From assembly GCA_019339365.1 (NCBI GenBank), contig CP079860.1, forward strand, positions 1,426,001 through 1,490,000: a DNA stretch of 64,000 nucleotides, written 5' to 3'. A model generated the notes under the pieces. It was not told the DNA's origin and ran no database searches. It saw only the letters and a program-made list of their open reading frames with translations. The first letter of the stretch is position 1, and the number at the start of each line of letters is the position of its first letter. Made by a program: the position numbers and the translations under genes. This document shows positions 55,070-64,000 of the stretch, one piece after another. The DNA is from Vibrio neptunius (GTDB lineage Bacteria > Pseudomonadota > Gammaproteobacteria > Enterobacterales > Vibrionaceae).

Positions 55070-57069
55070 ATGAAACTCACGATATCAGGGAAGTTACAGC
55101 TGAGTTTTCTGTCGCTTGCAGTACTTTTTATCGTTGCCGCACTATTTATATTTCGCAGTGTTAACACTGTAGAAGAGCATACCAAATCATTGTTAGAGTC
55201 TGATCTGCCGACGGTTGATACCGGTCGCTCATTACAGCAGTCACTTCAGGCGACCGTCTCTACCCTTAGGGCTTATATGCTGTTAGGGAGTGATGAGGTT
55301 ATTGGTGCTAGCCAACTTGAGCAACTGAATCGCGTTATTACATCAACCGATGAAGCATTGCCCAAATTGGAAAGCTTGTTGGACCAATCTTCCTATCAAC
55401 AAGTGTTGAGCCAATGGGAGGTGGTCAAACGACTGGTCAATGAGATCTCTGAAACCAGTCACTCCGATGAGAACCTTCCTGCCCATTCCTTGTTTATTAA
55501 CGAAGCCGCGCCAATTGCCGAAGTGGCGCTGGACCAGCTTCAAGGTCTTATCAATGATGAAGCCAGCAACAAAGAGGGGGCGAGAGAAAGCGCTTATTCC
55601 GCCTATATGCAGACAGTTATACCTCGCTTGCCAATGCGCTCTCTTCGATGCGTGATTTTCTTCTTTACGGCAAACAGGAGCATCTGAGCAAGTATCAGGA
55701 TTTTCTAAAATCTCACGCTAAGTATGTGACAGAAATAGATTCTAAAGTCAGCCTGATGAGCGACAGCGATCAAGGCTTATGGGATCTGTTTAAAGAGATG
55801 CAGCAACTCTATTTCCCTCTTGCCGATCAGGTTGTTGAGCTAAGAACCGCGAGTAGCTGGAACCTAGTGAATGAAAAAATGGCCAAAGATCTAGTTCCTG
55901 CGGTAAGTGAACTCAATGCCAGCTTAGAAACCCTAATTCAACGTCAACAACAGCAAGCGGATCTCAGCGGGCAAGGAATTTTTAGCTCTTTAACCAGTGT
56001 AATCTCATTACTCATTGCTTCTTCGGTCATTTTTCTTTTGGCGTCACTGACGGTTTCCACTTACATGGGCAGAAATATAGGTCGGCGGATCCAAGTTGTC
56101 TCAAAGCGTGCTCAACTTATTGCCGCTGGTGATGTCTCTCAGCCAGCACTCAGCGTAGAAGGCAGTGATGAGTTATCTAGTTTGACCAAGTCAATCAACA
56201 AAATGAATGTGGCATTGTTGGATATTGTGCGCGGTGTTAGCATGAAAGCGCGCACCGTGGGTGACAGTATGACCTCATTACTTGAGGCGAACGTGAATAC
56301 CTCGAACAAAGTCGATAGCCAAATGTCGACCATGACACTAGTCGGCCAGCAACTTTCTGAAGTGAGTTTGTCGGCGGATGAAACAGCAAACCAAGCCAAG
56401 CTTTCTGCGAGTAACCTACAAGAATCGAAAAGCCAAATTGAAACGGGTTCACAAGCGTTAGAGCAGAACATGCAGACGGTCACCTCCCTGCATCGGACGA
56501 TTGAAAGTGCAAGCCAGCAGGTCACTGAACTGAGCAAAGAAAGTGAAGCCATTGGTCGTGTCACGGAAGTGATTGAAGGCTTAGCCGAACAAACCAATTT
56601 ACTTGCATTGAATGCGGCGATTGAGGCAGCAAGAGCGGGTGAATATGGCCGAGGTTTTGCTGTGGTGGCCGATGAAGTGAGACTTCTAGCGACAAGAACT
56701 ACTGAATCCACAACCGAAATCAACAACATCGTTCATGCTATCCAAACCTCGACAGCGGGTGTCGTGTCTGAAATTGACAAGAGTAAAATCCTGGCTGAAG
56801 AGGGTGCAAATCACACCAAGCAAGCGCACGGAACATTGAGCGCGACGACTGAACAGATTGAAAGCCTTGACTCACAGATGAAAGAGCTACTGCATTCTGC
56901 AGAAAGCCAATCTGTGGCCACTCAGGAGATTCATGGTTTGATGTCTGAAGTGACAAGTCGCGTCGAAGAAGTGGCTGATATATCCAATTCATCCTCTCAG
57001 GTTTCTCAGCAAGTTCGTCAACAGGTAGAGGCGTTGAATGAAGAGATGAGGCATTTTAGGACAGAATAA
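55070..57069 (+). pseudogene. Methyl-accepting chemotaxis protein with helical-bundle sensor, frameshifted
   Basis: One chemoreceptor split in two frames. Part 1 (55070 to about 55610): a membrane anchor LQLSFLSLAVLFIVAALFIFRSV and the first helices of a periplasmic sensor bundle. Part 2 in the next frame: [29 protein letters not shown], remaining helices, a second membrane segment ([25 protein letters not shown]), HAMP, and the signalling tip [32 protein letters not shown]. One G is probably missing near 55608 (ATG-CAG read for ATG-GCA-G). Repaired length about 666 residues. AGGAG lies eight bases before ATG. The sensor resembles four-helix-bundle (HBM-like) domains; ligand unknown. Confidence 0.86.
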
Positions 57070-57254
57070 ATATCAGTGCAGCATTCCTTATTAATATAAA
57101 AGTAAATATGTGCGAGACGCTTCAAAGTTAAATTTTCAAAATCTGCAGATGTGAGACAGATAATCTATACATAATCTCAATGCAATGAAATGTATAGCAA
57201 TAGAGCTCAAGCAGCCTAGGTTGTTTGAGCTCATTTTATTCTTTGAGGTTAGTT

Positions 57255-58643
57255 GTGTTACGTGTGTTTGCTGCATGGTGTATGTTGATTTTCTTGACAA
57301 ATTTCGCCAATGGATCCGAAAAACAGACTCTGATAGTCACCAACTCCAAAGCTTGGAAGCCCTTCTCTTATATCGATGAAGATGGTAAAGCTGCAGGCAT
57401 ATTAGTCGACTACTGGAATGAATATGGTCTAAAGAATCACAAGAACATCGAGTTCTTGTTGCTGGACTGGAATGATTCAATTCTAGCGGTTCGATCTGGC
57501 AGGGCTGATGTGCATTCTGGCTTGCTTTGGTCTGCAACCCGTGAAGCCTTCCTTGATTACAATGCGTCTATCATGCCCATTGATACACAGCTTTACATCA
57601 GCAGTCGACTGATCGGCATGGACGTCAACTCATTTTTACTCGGAAATCATCATCACCTCACTGGGGTAATAAAAGGTGCTTATGAAGAAGAGTTTACTCG
57701 CCTTCATTTCCCATCCCTTCAAATTGTGGCTTATCGCAATAATGAGGAGATGATAGAAGCCGCCTTCGCCGGTGAAATTGAGGCATTTGTGGCGGATCTG
57801 CAAGTTGCCAACTTCTACCTCCACACCGCCGACCGACAAAATACATTTATTGGGATAAAGCACCTGTATTCTGGCTATTTAAGGCCAGCGGTTGCGGAAG
57901 GTAACGACGACCTAAACTATCAACTATCACAAGGGCTAAACCAGATCAGCAATGAAGAGAAGAAGCGTATTTTTGGCCGTTGGATGTATATCAATACTGT
58001 GTATCCTGATTACCTCTGGCCATTGGCCGCAGTGGCCATATTACTGACAGTGGTGGCTTACATCGTTAGCCTACGTTTTTCTGTTAACGCCAAAACACGC
58101 GAGCTCGCCAAAGCAAACAAGGAACTGAGGGTGCTCTCTGAGACTGATCCATTAACCCAACTGAGTAATCGCCGACATTTCGTAGAAGAATTTCAGCAAA
58201 GGCTTGTCGTTCCCGAATCGCTCGCCGTTATGATTTTTGATATCGATGACTTTAAAATTATCAATGACAACTTCGGGCACCAGGTTGGAGACAGGGTCAT
58301 ACAGCAGGTGGCTGAAGCAGTCAGAACCGTGATTAAGAACGAGCACCTTTTTGGACGTATAGGAGGCGAAGAGTTTGCGTTGGTTGTTAGTGGGCATTCG
58401 TTAGGTCAAATCACCACAATTGCTCATAAAGTTTGTTATTCAGTCAGAAGTGTCGCTATTGAAGACAAGGCGATTACGGTCAGCTTAGGTTGCGCTTACT
58501 ATCCCTTAACGTCATTCAACATTACACTGTCTGATGCTGATCAGTTAATGTATCGAGCGAAAGCGCTGGGCAAAGATAGAGCGGTGATCCAACAAATCAA
58601 CGTGCAGGGCAACATAGAACAAAAAGTCGTCAATTGCGATTGA
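57255..58643 (+). CDS. Membrane diguanylate cyclase with periplasmic solute-binding sensor (copy 1)
   Basis: A 462-residue protein: signal/anchor, periplasmic SBP-bac-3 sensor domain (TLIVTNSKAWKPFSYIDEDGKAAGILVDYW, to about residue 245), one membrane helix (YLWPLAAVAILLTVVAYIVSL), and a C-terminal GGDEF domain with active GGEEF (FGRIGGEEFAL) and LTQLSNRRHF. No RxxD inhibitory site precedes GGEEF. It starts at GTG 57255 with GAGG six bases upstream; a TTG at 57225 gives a longer leader without a ribosome site. It should make cyclic-di-GMP in response to a small periplasmic solute. A paralogue follows directly. Confidence 0.88.
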   Translation: MLRVFAAWCMLIFLTNFANGSEKQTLIVTNSKAWKPFSYIDEDGKAAGILVDYWNEYGLKNHKNIEFLLLDWNDSILAVRSGRADVHSGLLWSATREAFLDYNASIMPIDTQLYISSRLIGMDVNSFLLGNHHHLTGVIKGAYEEEFTRLHFPSLQIVAYRNNEEMIEAAFAGEIEAFVADLQVANFYLHTADRQNTFIGIKHLYSGYLRPAVAEGNDDLNYQLSQGLNQISNEEKKRIFGRWMYINTVYPDYLWPLAAVAILLTVVAYIVSLRFSVNAKTRELAKANKELRVLSETDPLTQLSNRRHFVEEFQQRLVVPESLAVMIFDIDDFKIINDNFGHQVGDRVIQQVAEAVRTVIKNEHLFGRIGGEEFALVVSGHSLGQITTIAHKVCYSVRSVAIEDKAITVSLGCAYYPLTSFNITLSDADQLMYRAKALGKDRAVIQQINVQGNIEQKVVNCD

Positions 58644-58820
58644 GTTTAGATATAGCGGCGCGTCCCAATGTGCAGAACGCGTATTATCGGTTCCTTGGTG
58701 CATATTTTGCGTTCAGTACGATGTAGTTCAATAGACAGCTAAGACACCATAGCGATCAAACTCGTCCCTTACGTGCGTTTTTTAGTCTATTACTTATATT
58801 ATGTTATTTGTAATTAAGTG

Positions 58821-60248
58821 ATGAGTGTGATGGGACATCAAGGGATTGCAGACAAAAAGACGCCAGTTGCACCGTGGCGTCTTTTTGCTTTTACGCTGCT
58901 TACGACATTATTTTCAAGCTCTCCAATCATTGCTAGCACAGCGGATGCAGAACAACAAACACTCAAGGTTGCTAACTCAAAAGCGTGGAAACCCTTTTCT
59001 TACATCAACAATGACGGTGAGCCAGACGGCATTCTCATTGATTTATGGCGTGAATACGGTAAAAGAAATCAAATAAAGATTGAGTTTGTTTTGATGGATT
59101 GGAATGAGTCGCTACAAGCGGTGAAGAGCAACCAAGCTGATGTGCATGCGGGACTGCTATGGTCGGAGCCACGTGAGCAATTCCTCGACTTTGGCGATGC
59201 CCTGATCAATATAGAAACTCAGCTCTATTATAGCCAGTCCTTGGTTGGCTCTGGCATCGATGAGCTCCTTGACGGTGAAGTGGAGCGCTACGTGGGAGTG
59301 GTGAAAGGTGGTTATGAAGAATACTACACACGTAAGGAGTTTCCGAACGCCAACCTCAAAGTCTACTCTAACAACCAAAGACTTATAAACGCAGCGTTTA
59401 AGGGAGAAATATCCGCATTTGTCGCTGACTTACAAGTCGCTAATTTCTACCTCTATTCCTCAGGCGATCCAATGAGTTTTGTACCTGTGAAGTATTTATA
59501 CTCCGGTGATCTATATCCAGCCGTGGCAGAAGGTAACCTAGCCATGCTTGATAAAGTAAATCTTGGGTTTAAAAAAGTCGGTAAACCGACGCGCGAAACG
59601 ATTTTACATAAATGGATGCACATCGAAACGGTGTACCCTCAATACTTCTTCGCTACTGTAGTTGGGGTCAGTGGTTTTGTTGTGCTGATGTATATCATTA
59701 TGCTTAAACGAACCGTTAGATCCAGAACAAGAGCGTTAGAGCTGGCTAACGAGCAACTCACCGTACTGTCTACAACAGACGAGTTGACTGGAATAAAAAA
59801 CCGTCGCAGCTTTATGGAGGCCATTCGTCAATTAGACACGAAAAGTCACTCGTTAACGGTCATGGTTTTTGATATCGATAACTTTAAATCAGTGAATGAC
59901 AATTGGGGCCACGCGATAGGGGACGAAGTCATTAGAGAAGTAGCACAAAGCATAGAATCCATATTAACGCCGACCATGCTATTTGGCAGAATCGGTGGTG
60001 AAGAGTTCGCACTGGTCGCGAGAGAGCTGAGTCAAGAAGCTGCGCTAGAGTTAGCACAAAATATTTGTGTCAAAGTCTCAGCCACTAAAATACAGATTGA
60101 GTGTGATAGGCATATCTCAGTGAGCGTTGGGTGTGCATTTTATCCACATGGAAGTGAAAAAGTCGATTTAGCCGCTGCAGATAAACTGATGTACAAAGCC
60201 AAACAACAAGGAAAAAATAGAGCAGTAATTGAGCTTATCGATCACTGA
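58821..60248 (+). CDS. Membrane diguanylate cyclase with periplasmic solute-binding sensor (copy 2)
   Basis: A 475-residue paralogue of the preceding gene with the same order: anchor (RLFAFTLLTTLFSSSPIIAS), solute-binding sensor (TLKVANSKAWKPFSYINNDGEPDGILIDLW), membrane helix (FFATVVGVSGFVVLMYIIML), and GGDEF with active GGEEF (FGRIGGEEFAL). It too lacks an RxxD inhibitory site. The sensor halves share WKPFSYI, RADVH/QADVH-GLLWS and FVADLQVANFYL. ATG 58821 is taken; ATG 58830 is an alternative. Separated by 177 bases from copy 1, so it may have its own promoter. Confidence 0.87.
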   Translation: MSVMGHQGIADKKTPVAPWRLFAFTLLTTLFSSSPIIASTADAEQQTLKVANSKAWKPFSYINNDGEPDGILIDLWREYGKRNQIKIEFVLMDWNESLQAVKSNQADVHAGLLWSEPREQFLDFGDALINIETQLYYSQSLVGSGIDELLDGEVERYVGVVKGGYEEYYTRKEFPNANLKVYSNNQRLINAAFKGEISAFVADLQVANFYLYSSGDPMSFVPVKYLYSGDLYPAVAEGNLAMLDKVNLGFKKVGKPTRETILHKWMHIETVYPQYFFATVVGVSGFVVLMYIIMLKRTVRSRTRALELANEQLTVLSTTDELTGIKNRRSFMEAIRQLDTKSHSLTVMVFDIDNFKSVNDNWGHAIGDEVIREVAQSIESILTPTMLFGRIGGEEFALVARELSQEAALELAQNICVKVSATKIQIECDRHISVSVGCAFYPHGSEKVDLAAADKLMYKAKQQGKNRAVIELIDH

Positions 60249-60361
60249 GCGAAGGTAATTTCAACGATTTGTCCAATCCTTGCGCACTTGAGCGCAAACT
60301 ATGTAGAAATTACTTTTCTTTTCAGTCAGATGTGGCATATTGAACGGGTCTTCACGATGAT

Positions 60362-60436
<75 letters not shown>

Positions 60437-60531
60437 ATTCCTAGCGTCATATTACAATTCTCCATCCCTATTTAAATCCCTAGTACTTTCAAGCCCCGAT
60501 CCTGCTGAATTCCTATGCCTCTCCTTAGAAA

Positions 60532-60600
60532 GGGACAGACACCCTAAAAAAATAGCTAAAAAATAGAAAAAATAGAAAATAGCGGGACAGTCACCCTAAG
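60532..60600 (+). repeat. Two GGGACAGNCACCCTAA elements with an A-rich spacer
   Basis: GGGACAGACACCCTAAAAA at 60532 and GGGACAGTCACCCTAAG at 60584 bracket an A-rich stretch with repeated AAATAG. The same core occurs at 63406, 63553 and 63632 and in the 33.5-33.8 kb region. They lie just upstream of the REP-type transposase and are probably its associated repeats. Confidence 0.7.
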
Positions 60601-60730
60601 AAATACCTTTCGATTACCAATAAACTAGTCAATTACATCAAAAAACTAGGGTCCTCGTGAAATAGAGAAAGTGGGCTTTTCTAGAAAAACTGTGTGAACT
60701 AAAGTCAGCGTATCACGAATAGGAGGACGC

Positions 60731-61687
60731 ATGACCATCGCACGCAGCCAACAAATTAGTTTAGAAGCCACACCGTATTATCATTGTGTTTCGCGCTGTG
60801 TACGGCGCTCATTTCTTTGTGGCTATGATGCGATTACCCAAACCAACTACGAACACCGAAGAGGGTGGGTTGAAGCGCGTATAAATACGGTCGCCAAGGT
60901 GTTTTGCATTGATGTATGCGCCTACGCGGTGATGAGTAATCATTATCATGTTGTCTTGCATATAAACCGTCGTAAAGCACAAGCGCTAACGGATCAACAG
61001 GTCATTGAACGTTGGACATCCTTTCATATAGCACCCGCAATGGTCCAAAGAAAATTACGGGGTGACAAACTAACCAAGCCAGAGCAGCACGTCTACCAAG
61101 GCATCATTGATACGTGGCGCGAACGATTGTATTCCGTTAGTTGGTTTATGCGCCTGATCAATCAGTTTGTTTCGAATGAAGCCAATAAAGAAGACAACTG
61201 CACGGGGCACTTTTGGGAAGGGCGGTTTAAAAGCCAGGCGCTGCTTGATGAGAAAGCGCTCGCTGCCGCCATGGCGTACGTAGACCTCAACCCAGTGCGA
61301 GCGGGAATCGCCGATACGCCAGAACATTCTGAATATACCTCGCTTCAGTTACGCATTAAATCGGTGCGCAACAATCAAGCCTCGCCACCAAACTTGTTCC
61401 CTTTTTCCGGGTATCCACGACAAGGAAGGCCCGAAGGGTTACCCTTTAGGCTCATAGATTACTTAGAGTTGGTGGATTGGACTAGCCGTCATCTTCGTAA
61501 AGATAAGCAATGGGTGACTCCTGAATCCATTCCTCCCATACTTAGCCGACTTGGTTTCGAAAGCCACATTTGGTTTAACACGTGTTTTAACATCGAACGC
61601 GGCACCATTGTTGGAAGCGCACAGAGCGTCAATAGCGCGTTGCCAAAATTACAACGTCGACGAGTGGCAGGGTTAATTATTCCTTAG
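60731..61687 (+). mobile_element. REP-associated tyrosine transposase (Y1/IS200-like)
   Basis: A 318-residue Y1-transposase domain protein. It opens with TPYYHCVSRCVRRSFLCG, carries the metal-binding HUH pair His71-Tyr72-His73 (AVMSNHYHVVLH) and the nucleophile Tyr183 in AYVDLNPVRAGI. This is the RAYT type, which is single-copy, lacks IS ends and is linked to dispersed REP hairpins. AGGAGG lies six bases before ATG. It is flanked upstream by GGGACAG elements, and others occur at 63.4-63.7 kb. It appears intact. Confidence 0.9.
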
Positions 61688-61767
61688 TTATCGCTAATGG
61701 TTTCCAATGAATAAACTAAAACTGGTTTGAGGCATGGGGGATGAGAAAGGCTCAGGTATTTAGTGAA

Positions 61768-61786
61768 CCCGCCCCTTTAGGGCGGG
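61768..61786. terminator. GC-rich hairpin between convergent genes
   Basis: CCCGCCC and GGGCGGG form a 7-bp stem with loop CTTTA, between the transposase gene and the minus-strand membrane protein gene ending at 61800. T-runs are weak on both sides. Confidence 0.5.
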
Positions 61787-61799
61787 TGATTTGCGTTGA

Positions 61800-63077
61800 T
61801 CAGTTACTCTGGCTTGCTCGTTTGGATTCTTGGTAGGACTTCTTAAAAGGCTTGTAATCTGGGCCTAGACAAATCTTTGCCAACCGGATAGAACGACGCA
61901 GCCTCTGGTATCGAGATAAGAGGATAGTCCCCCCTAGTAGCACCCAACCGACAGACATAAGCAGAACCAACAATGGAACTCCAATGAGGTCAAAAACTAG
62001 CGCAAAAGACCAATATCCCCAGAAAGTTTCGATAATTAGGCAAAGAGGAGTAAGGCCTAATATTAAGGTACAGACAGGTTCATCCCAACACATAAATGGA
62101 GCATCCCAATATTCTTTCTCAGCTGAATAGTGGTTTTCAATTAACACAAGAGCAGGGCTGCACTCCTTTTTACTTAGCCAGTGACTTCCCACAAAGGCAA
62201 AATCCACTGTTTCACCCGGTTTGAGCGTGGTGTTTGGGTGCAAAGAAGGCAAGCGAAAGCGCAAATTGGGGTCTTCAGGGGGAGTGTTAGCTTCACCGCT
62301 AAACCAAACCTGCTTGCCATCACACCCTGCGACAGTTCCTTGTGCCAAAGTGACGATGTGTTCTGAGCAATAGCCGCCGGGTCTACCTATTTTCAAATGA
62401 GGCCATTGATGAGTAAGCAAACGCGGAAGGTAATATAGGCCAATAGCTAGGGGCACTAGGGCAGCAAAAAAATCAAAATCGCTATAGAAGGGGTACAACT
62501 GAAAAGAAAAAACGAGAGTGAGACCCAGTAGGAGTATGATTATGACATGATCGGTCGCTTTTTCCTCAAATTTAAGTTGGAGGGTTTCATCAGGAGTCAA
62601 TGCCCGTCGGCCTTTTACCTCTATATTGAGCGCCGAGACCTCGTCACTTGGCATGGCGAAGCTCGCTTCCCACTGTAATTGATACAGCTCTGTTAGTGCT
62701 TCACCATTTAAACTCATCAGGTAGGCGGTATTGTTATCGACTAGGATTTCTGCTTGGTTGTCATCGTCAGAAACAGCCTTCTCACGTTTTAAATGTGGAT
62801 GATGAGCTTTGACATAGTAAACATCATCAGAATCTATTCTGTAGTATGTTGAACCAGCGTGTCTAAATTTGCCTTTTACTTGATAAACAGAACCAAGTCC
62901 AAAGGAACGTTTGTAAACAATATTCAGAGTTTGCTGTTCTTGGGTGGTCGCCATTCTGTGCGGAGGCTTTCTAGCGAGTTTCTTCGACGTTGAGCGCCAT
63001 AGAATCAAGTTCATAAAACTAGTGGCAAAGAAGAAAGCGATGAGCCCCATAACCACAGTAATAATAAACTCGTTCAT
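61800..63077 (-). CDS. Unrecognised membrane protein, 425 residues
   Basis: It has an N-terminal membrane helix (FIITVVMGLIAFFFATSFMNLIL), a cytoplasmic or periplasmic polar domain of about 140 residues, a pair of hydrophobic helices (VIIILLLGLTLVFSFQLYP, FFAALVPLAIGLYYLPRLL), a second polar domain, and two further helices near the C-terminus (LILGLTPLCLIIETFWGYWSFALVFDLIGVPLLVLLMSVGWVLL). The tail is basic. No family is recognised. The start ATG 63077 follows no strong ribosome site in the visible leader. It stands alone between transposase-associated repeats. Confidence 0.6.
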   Translation of the reverse strand: MNEFIITVVMGLIAFFFATSFMNLILWRSTSKKLARKPPHRMATTQEQQTLNIVYKRSFGLGSVYQVKGKFRHAGSTYYRIDSDDVYYVKAHHPHLKREKAVSDDDNQAEILVDNNTAYLMSLNGEALTELYQLQWEASFAMPSDEVSALNIEVKGRRALTPDETLQLKFEEKATDHVIIILLLGLTLVFSFQLYPFYSDFDFFAALVPLAIGLYYLPRLLTHQWPHLKIGRPGGYCSEHIVTLAQGTVAGCDGKQVWFSGEANTPPEDPNLRFRLPSLHPNTTLKPGETVDFAFVGSHWLSKKECSPALVLIENHYSAEKEYWDAPFMCWDEPVCTLILGLTPLCLIIETFWGYWSFALVFDLIGVPLLVLLMSVGWVLLGGTILLSRYQRLRRSIRLAKICLGPDYKPFKKSYQESKRASQSN

Positions 63078-63798
63078 AGCTGCTCTCGCTGTCGGTATTG
63101 CGCTAACGCTCGATGTTTTATATTCACATTTGCCTCTTTGTTTTATGATTGTCAGTTTTCTGTTTAAAGCGACAGGAAAACGATATTCTTAGTATGTTTC
63201 TATCTCTGAAGAAATAAATCGATTTAAGCTTTATCTATACGTCAAGATGTTCACTCACGAACAAGTGATTTGATATATCACCTCAGAAATAAGCGAATAA
63301 ACCCTAATGCTAGAGTTCCTACTGAGAAACGATGTCTGAATTTTTAAATGCCAAATTCTAGCTATGATATCTATACTTTTCAATGATTAACTGATTAGAA
63401 ATAGAGGGACAGACACCCTAAAGAAACTCCCAGAACTTAATCATTAATACAATCAATAAGTGGCTCGATTTGAAGATAGTAAAATGGGTTAGGTACTATT
63501 TTAAATGGTCAAAACCATCCAAAGAGAGCTAATGAAAGTAGGAATGGTTAAAAGGACAGGCACATTAAACATACATTAAACATAAGCACTTTAAATGCTC
63601 GAAGAAACATAGTTACAGTAAAACTATTGAAGGGACAGGCACTCTTAAAAGCACAATCGGGGTCGGTTATGAGCGGAAGCTATGTGAAAAGCGTAGATTG
63701 CACCAAGTTTAATCGAGCTTTTCCGATTAGTTTTATCGAGCGAGATAAGACTAATAGGGATGGAACCGCTATATTGACCTAATTTGGGAGAGCAAATC
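63078..63798. other. Intergenic region with three GGGACAG elements
   Basis: This 720-base region has no convincing gene. Motif copies are GGGACAGACACCCTAAAG at 63406, AGGACAGGCACATTAAAC at 63553 and GGGACAGGCACTCTTAAAA at 63632. The last 100 bases hold the ribosome site of the next gene. Confidence 0.6.
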
Positions 63799-64000
63799 AT
63801 GTCTAAAGATAAGACTAAAGAAAATGTCGATATTGCTGATAAATCACTAGCTCAGCAGGGAGCTTTAAACGTTGAAGATGCAGAGAATTCGTATCGCGAT
63901 ATGAATACGCTTTTGGAGCAGGCCAGTGGAGTTGCTCTAGCCAACTTTATAGAGACTGGTGACGCCTCTTATCTAGCTGCATTGGATAAGATAAATGCTC
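63799..64000 (+). CDS. N-terminal part of an unrecognised protein (cut by window edge)
   Basis: ATG 63799 is preceded eight bases upstream by GGGAG and opens a frame that runs off the window (67 codons). The visible part (MSKDKTKENVDIADKSLAQQ, later NTLLEQASGVALANFIETG) is polar and helical, without a signal peptide. Not recognised. Confidence 0.6.
   Translation, partial: MSKDKTKENVDIADKSLAQQGALNVEDAENSYRDMNTLLEQASGVALANFIETGDASYLAALDKINA

Overview
The window reads as chromosomal DNA of a marine Vibrionaceae member, most likely a Vibrio. The grounds are gene content and order: betI-betB-betA followed by choXWV, a catechol-siderophore ABC operon in the order vctP-vctD-vctG-vctC, YejABEF, LonB-type protease, a lipid cis/trans isomerase with a haem motif, lactate permease with FMN lactate dehydrogenase, and many chemotaxis and cyclic-di-GMP proteins. 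No species can be named from sequence alone.

Layout. 0-11 kb is accessory-looking: a choloylglycine-hydrolase family amidase, a DUF917 protein plus hydantoin/Asp-Glu racemase pair, an unknown protein, a large XRE-HTH/cyclase-like/ATPase/TPR regulator (broken by frameshifts), then a DUF1842 protein and two unrecognised proteins, and a small solute-binding protein. 12-19 kb is choline uptake and oxidation to glycine betaine. 19-25 kb has an alpha/beta hydrolase, a PhzF-like protein, lactate utilisation genes and a LysR regulator. 25-31 kb has a two-domain ABC ATPase, LonB and D-lactate dehydrogenase. 31-40 kb holds a chemoreceptor, a Nudix hydrolase, a REP-like repeat region and yejABEF. 40-45 kb has an EAL phosphodiesterase, a response regulator with a TPR-like tail, a broken solute-binding protein and an S4 protein. 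45-49 kb is siderophore uptake. 49-57 kb has the lipid isomerase, a FAN1-like nuclease, an MFS carrier and a second chemoreceptor. 57-61 kb has two tandem sensor diguanylate cyclases, tRNA-Gly(UCC) and a REP-associated tyrosine transposase. The end holds an unknown membrane protein and the start of an unfinished gene.

Two cross-cutting observations matter most. First, at least eight otherwise intact genes (regulator, lldD, lldP, two chemoreceptors, yejE, a solute-binding protein, cti) are split by one-base shifts, nearly all in short homopolymers; this looks like indel error in the underlying assembly rather than mass gene decay. Second, the 1.6-8.4 kb accessory block carries a repeated GTATCA/TGATAC hexamer in clusters with 10-11 bp spacing in front of several genes, plus a 16-bp inverted repeat directly before the regulator. 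I propose that the regulator and its neighbours form one uncharacterised regulon. A separate repeat family, GGGACAGNCACYC, is scattered around the transposase and before yejA.
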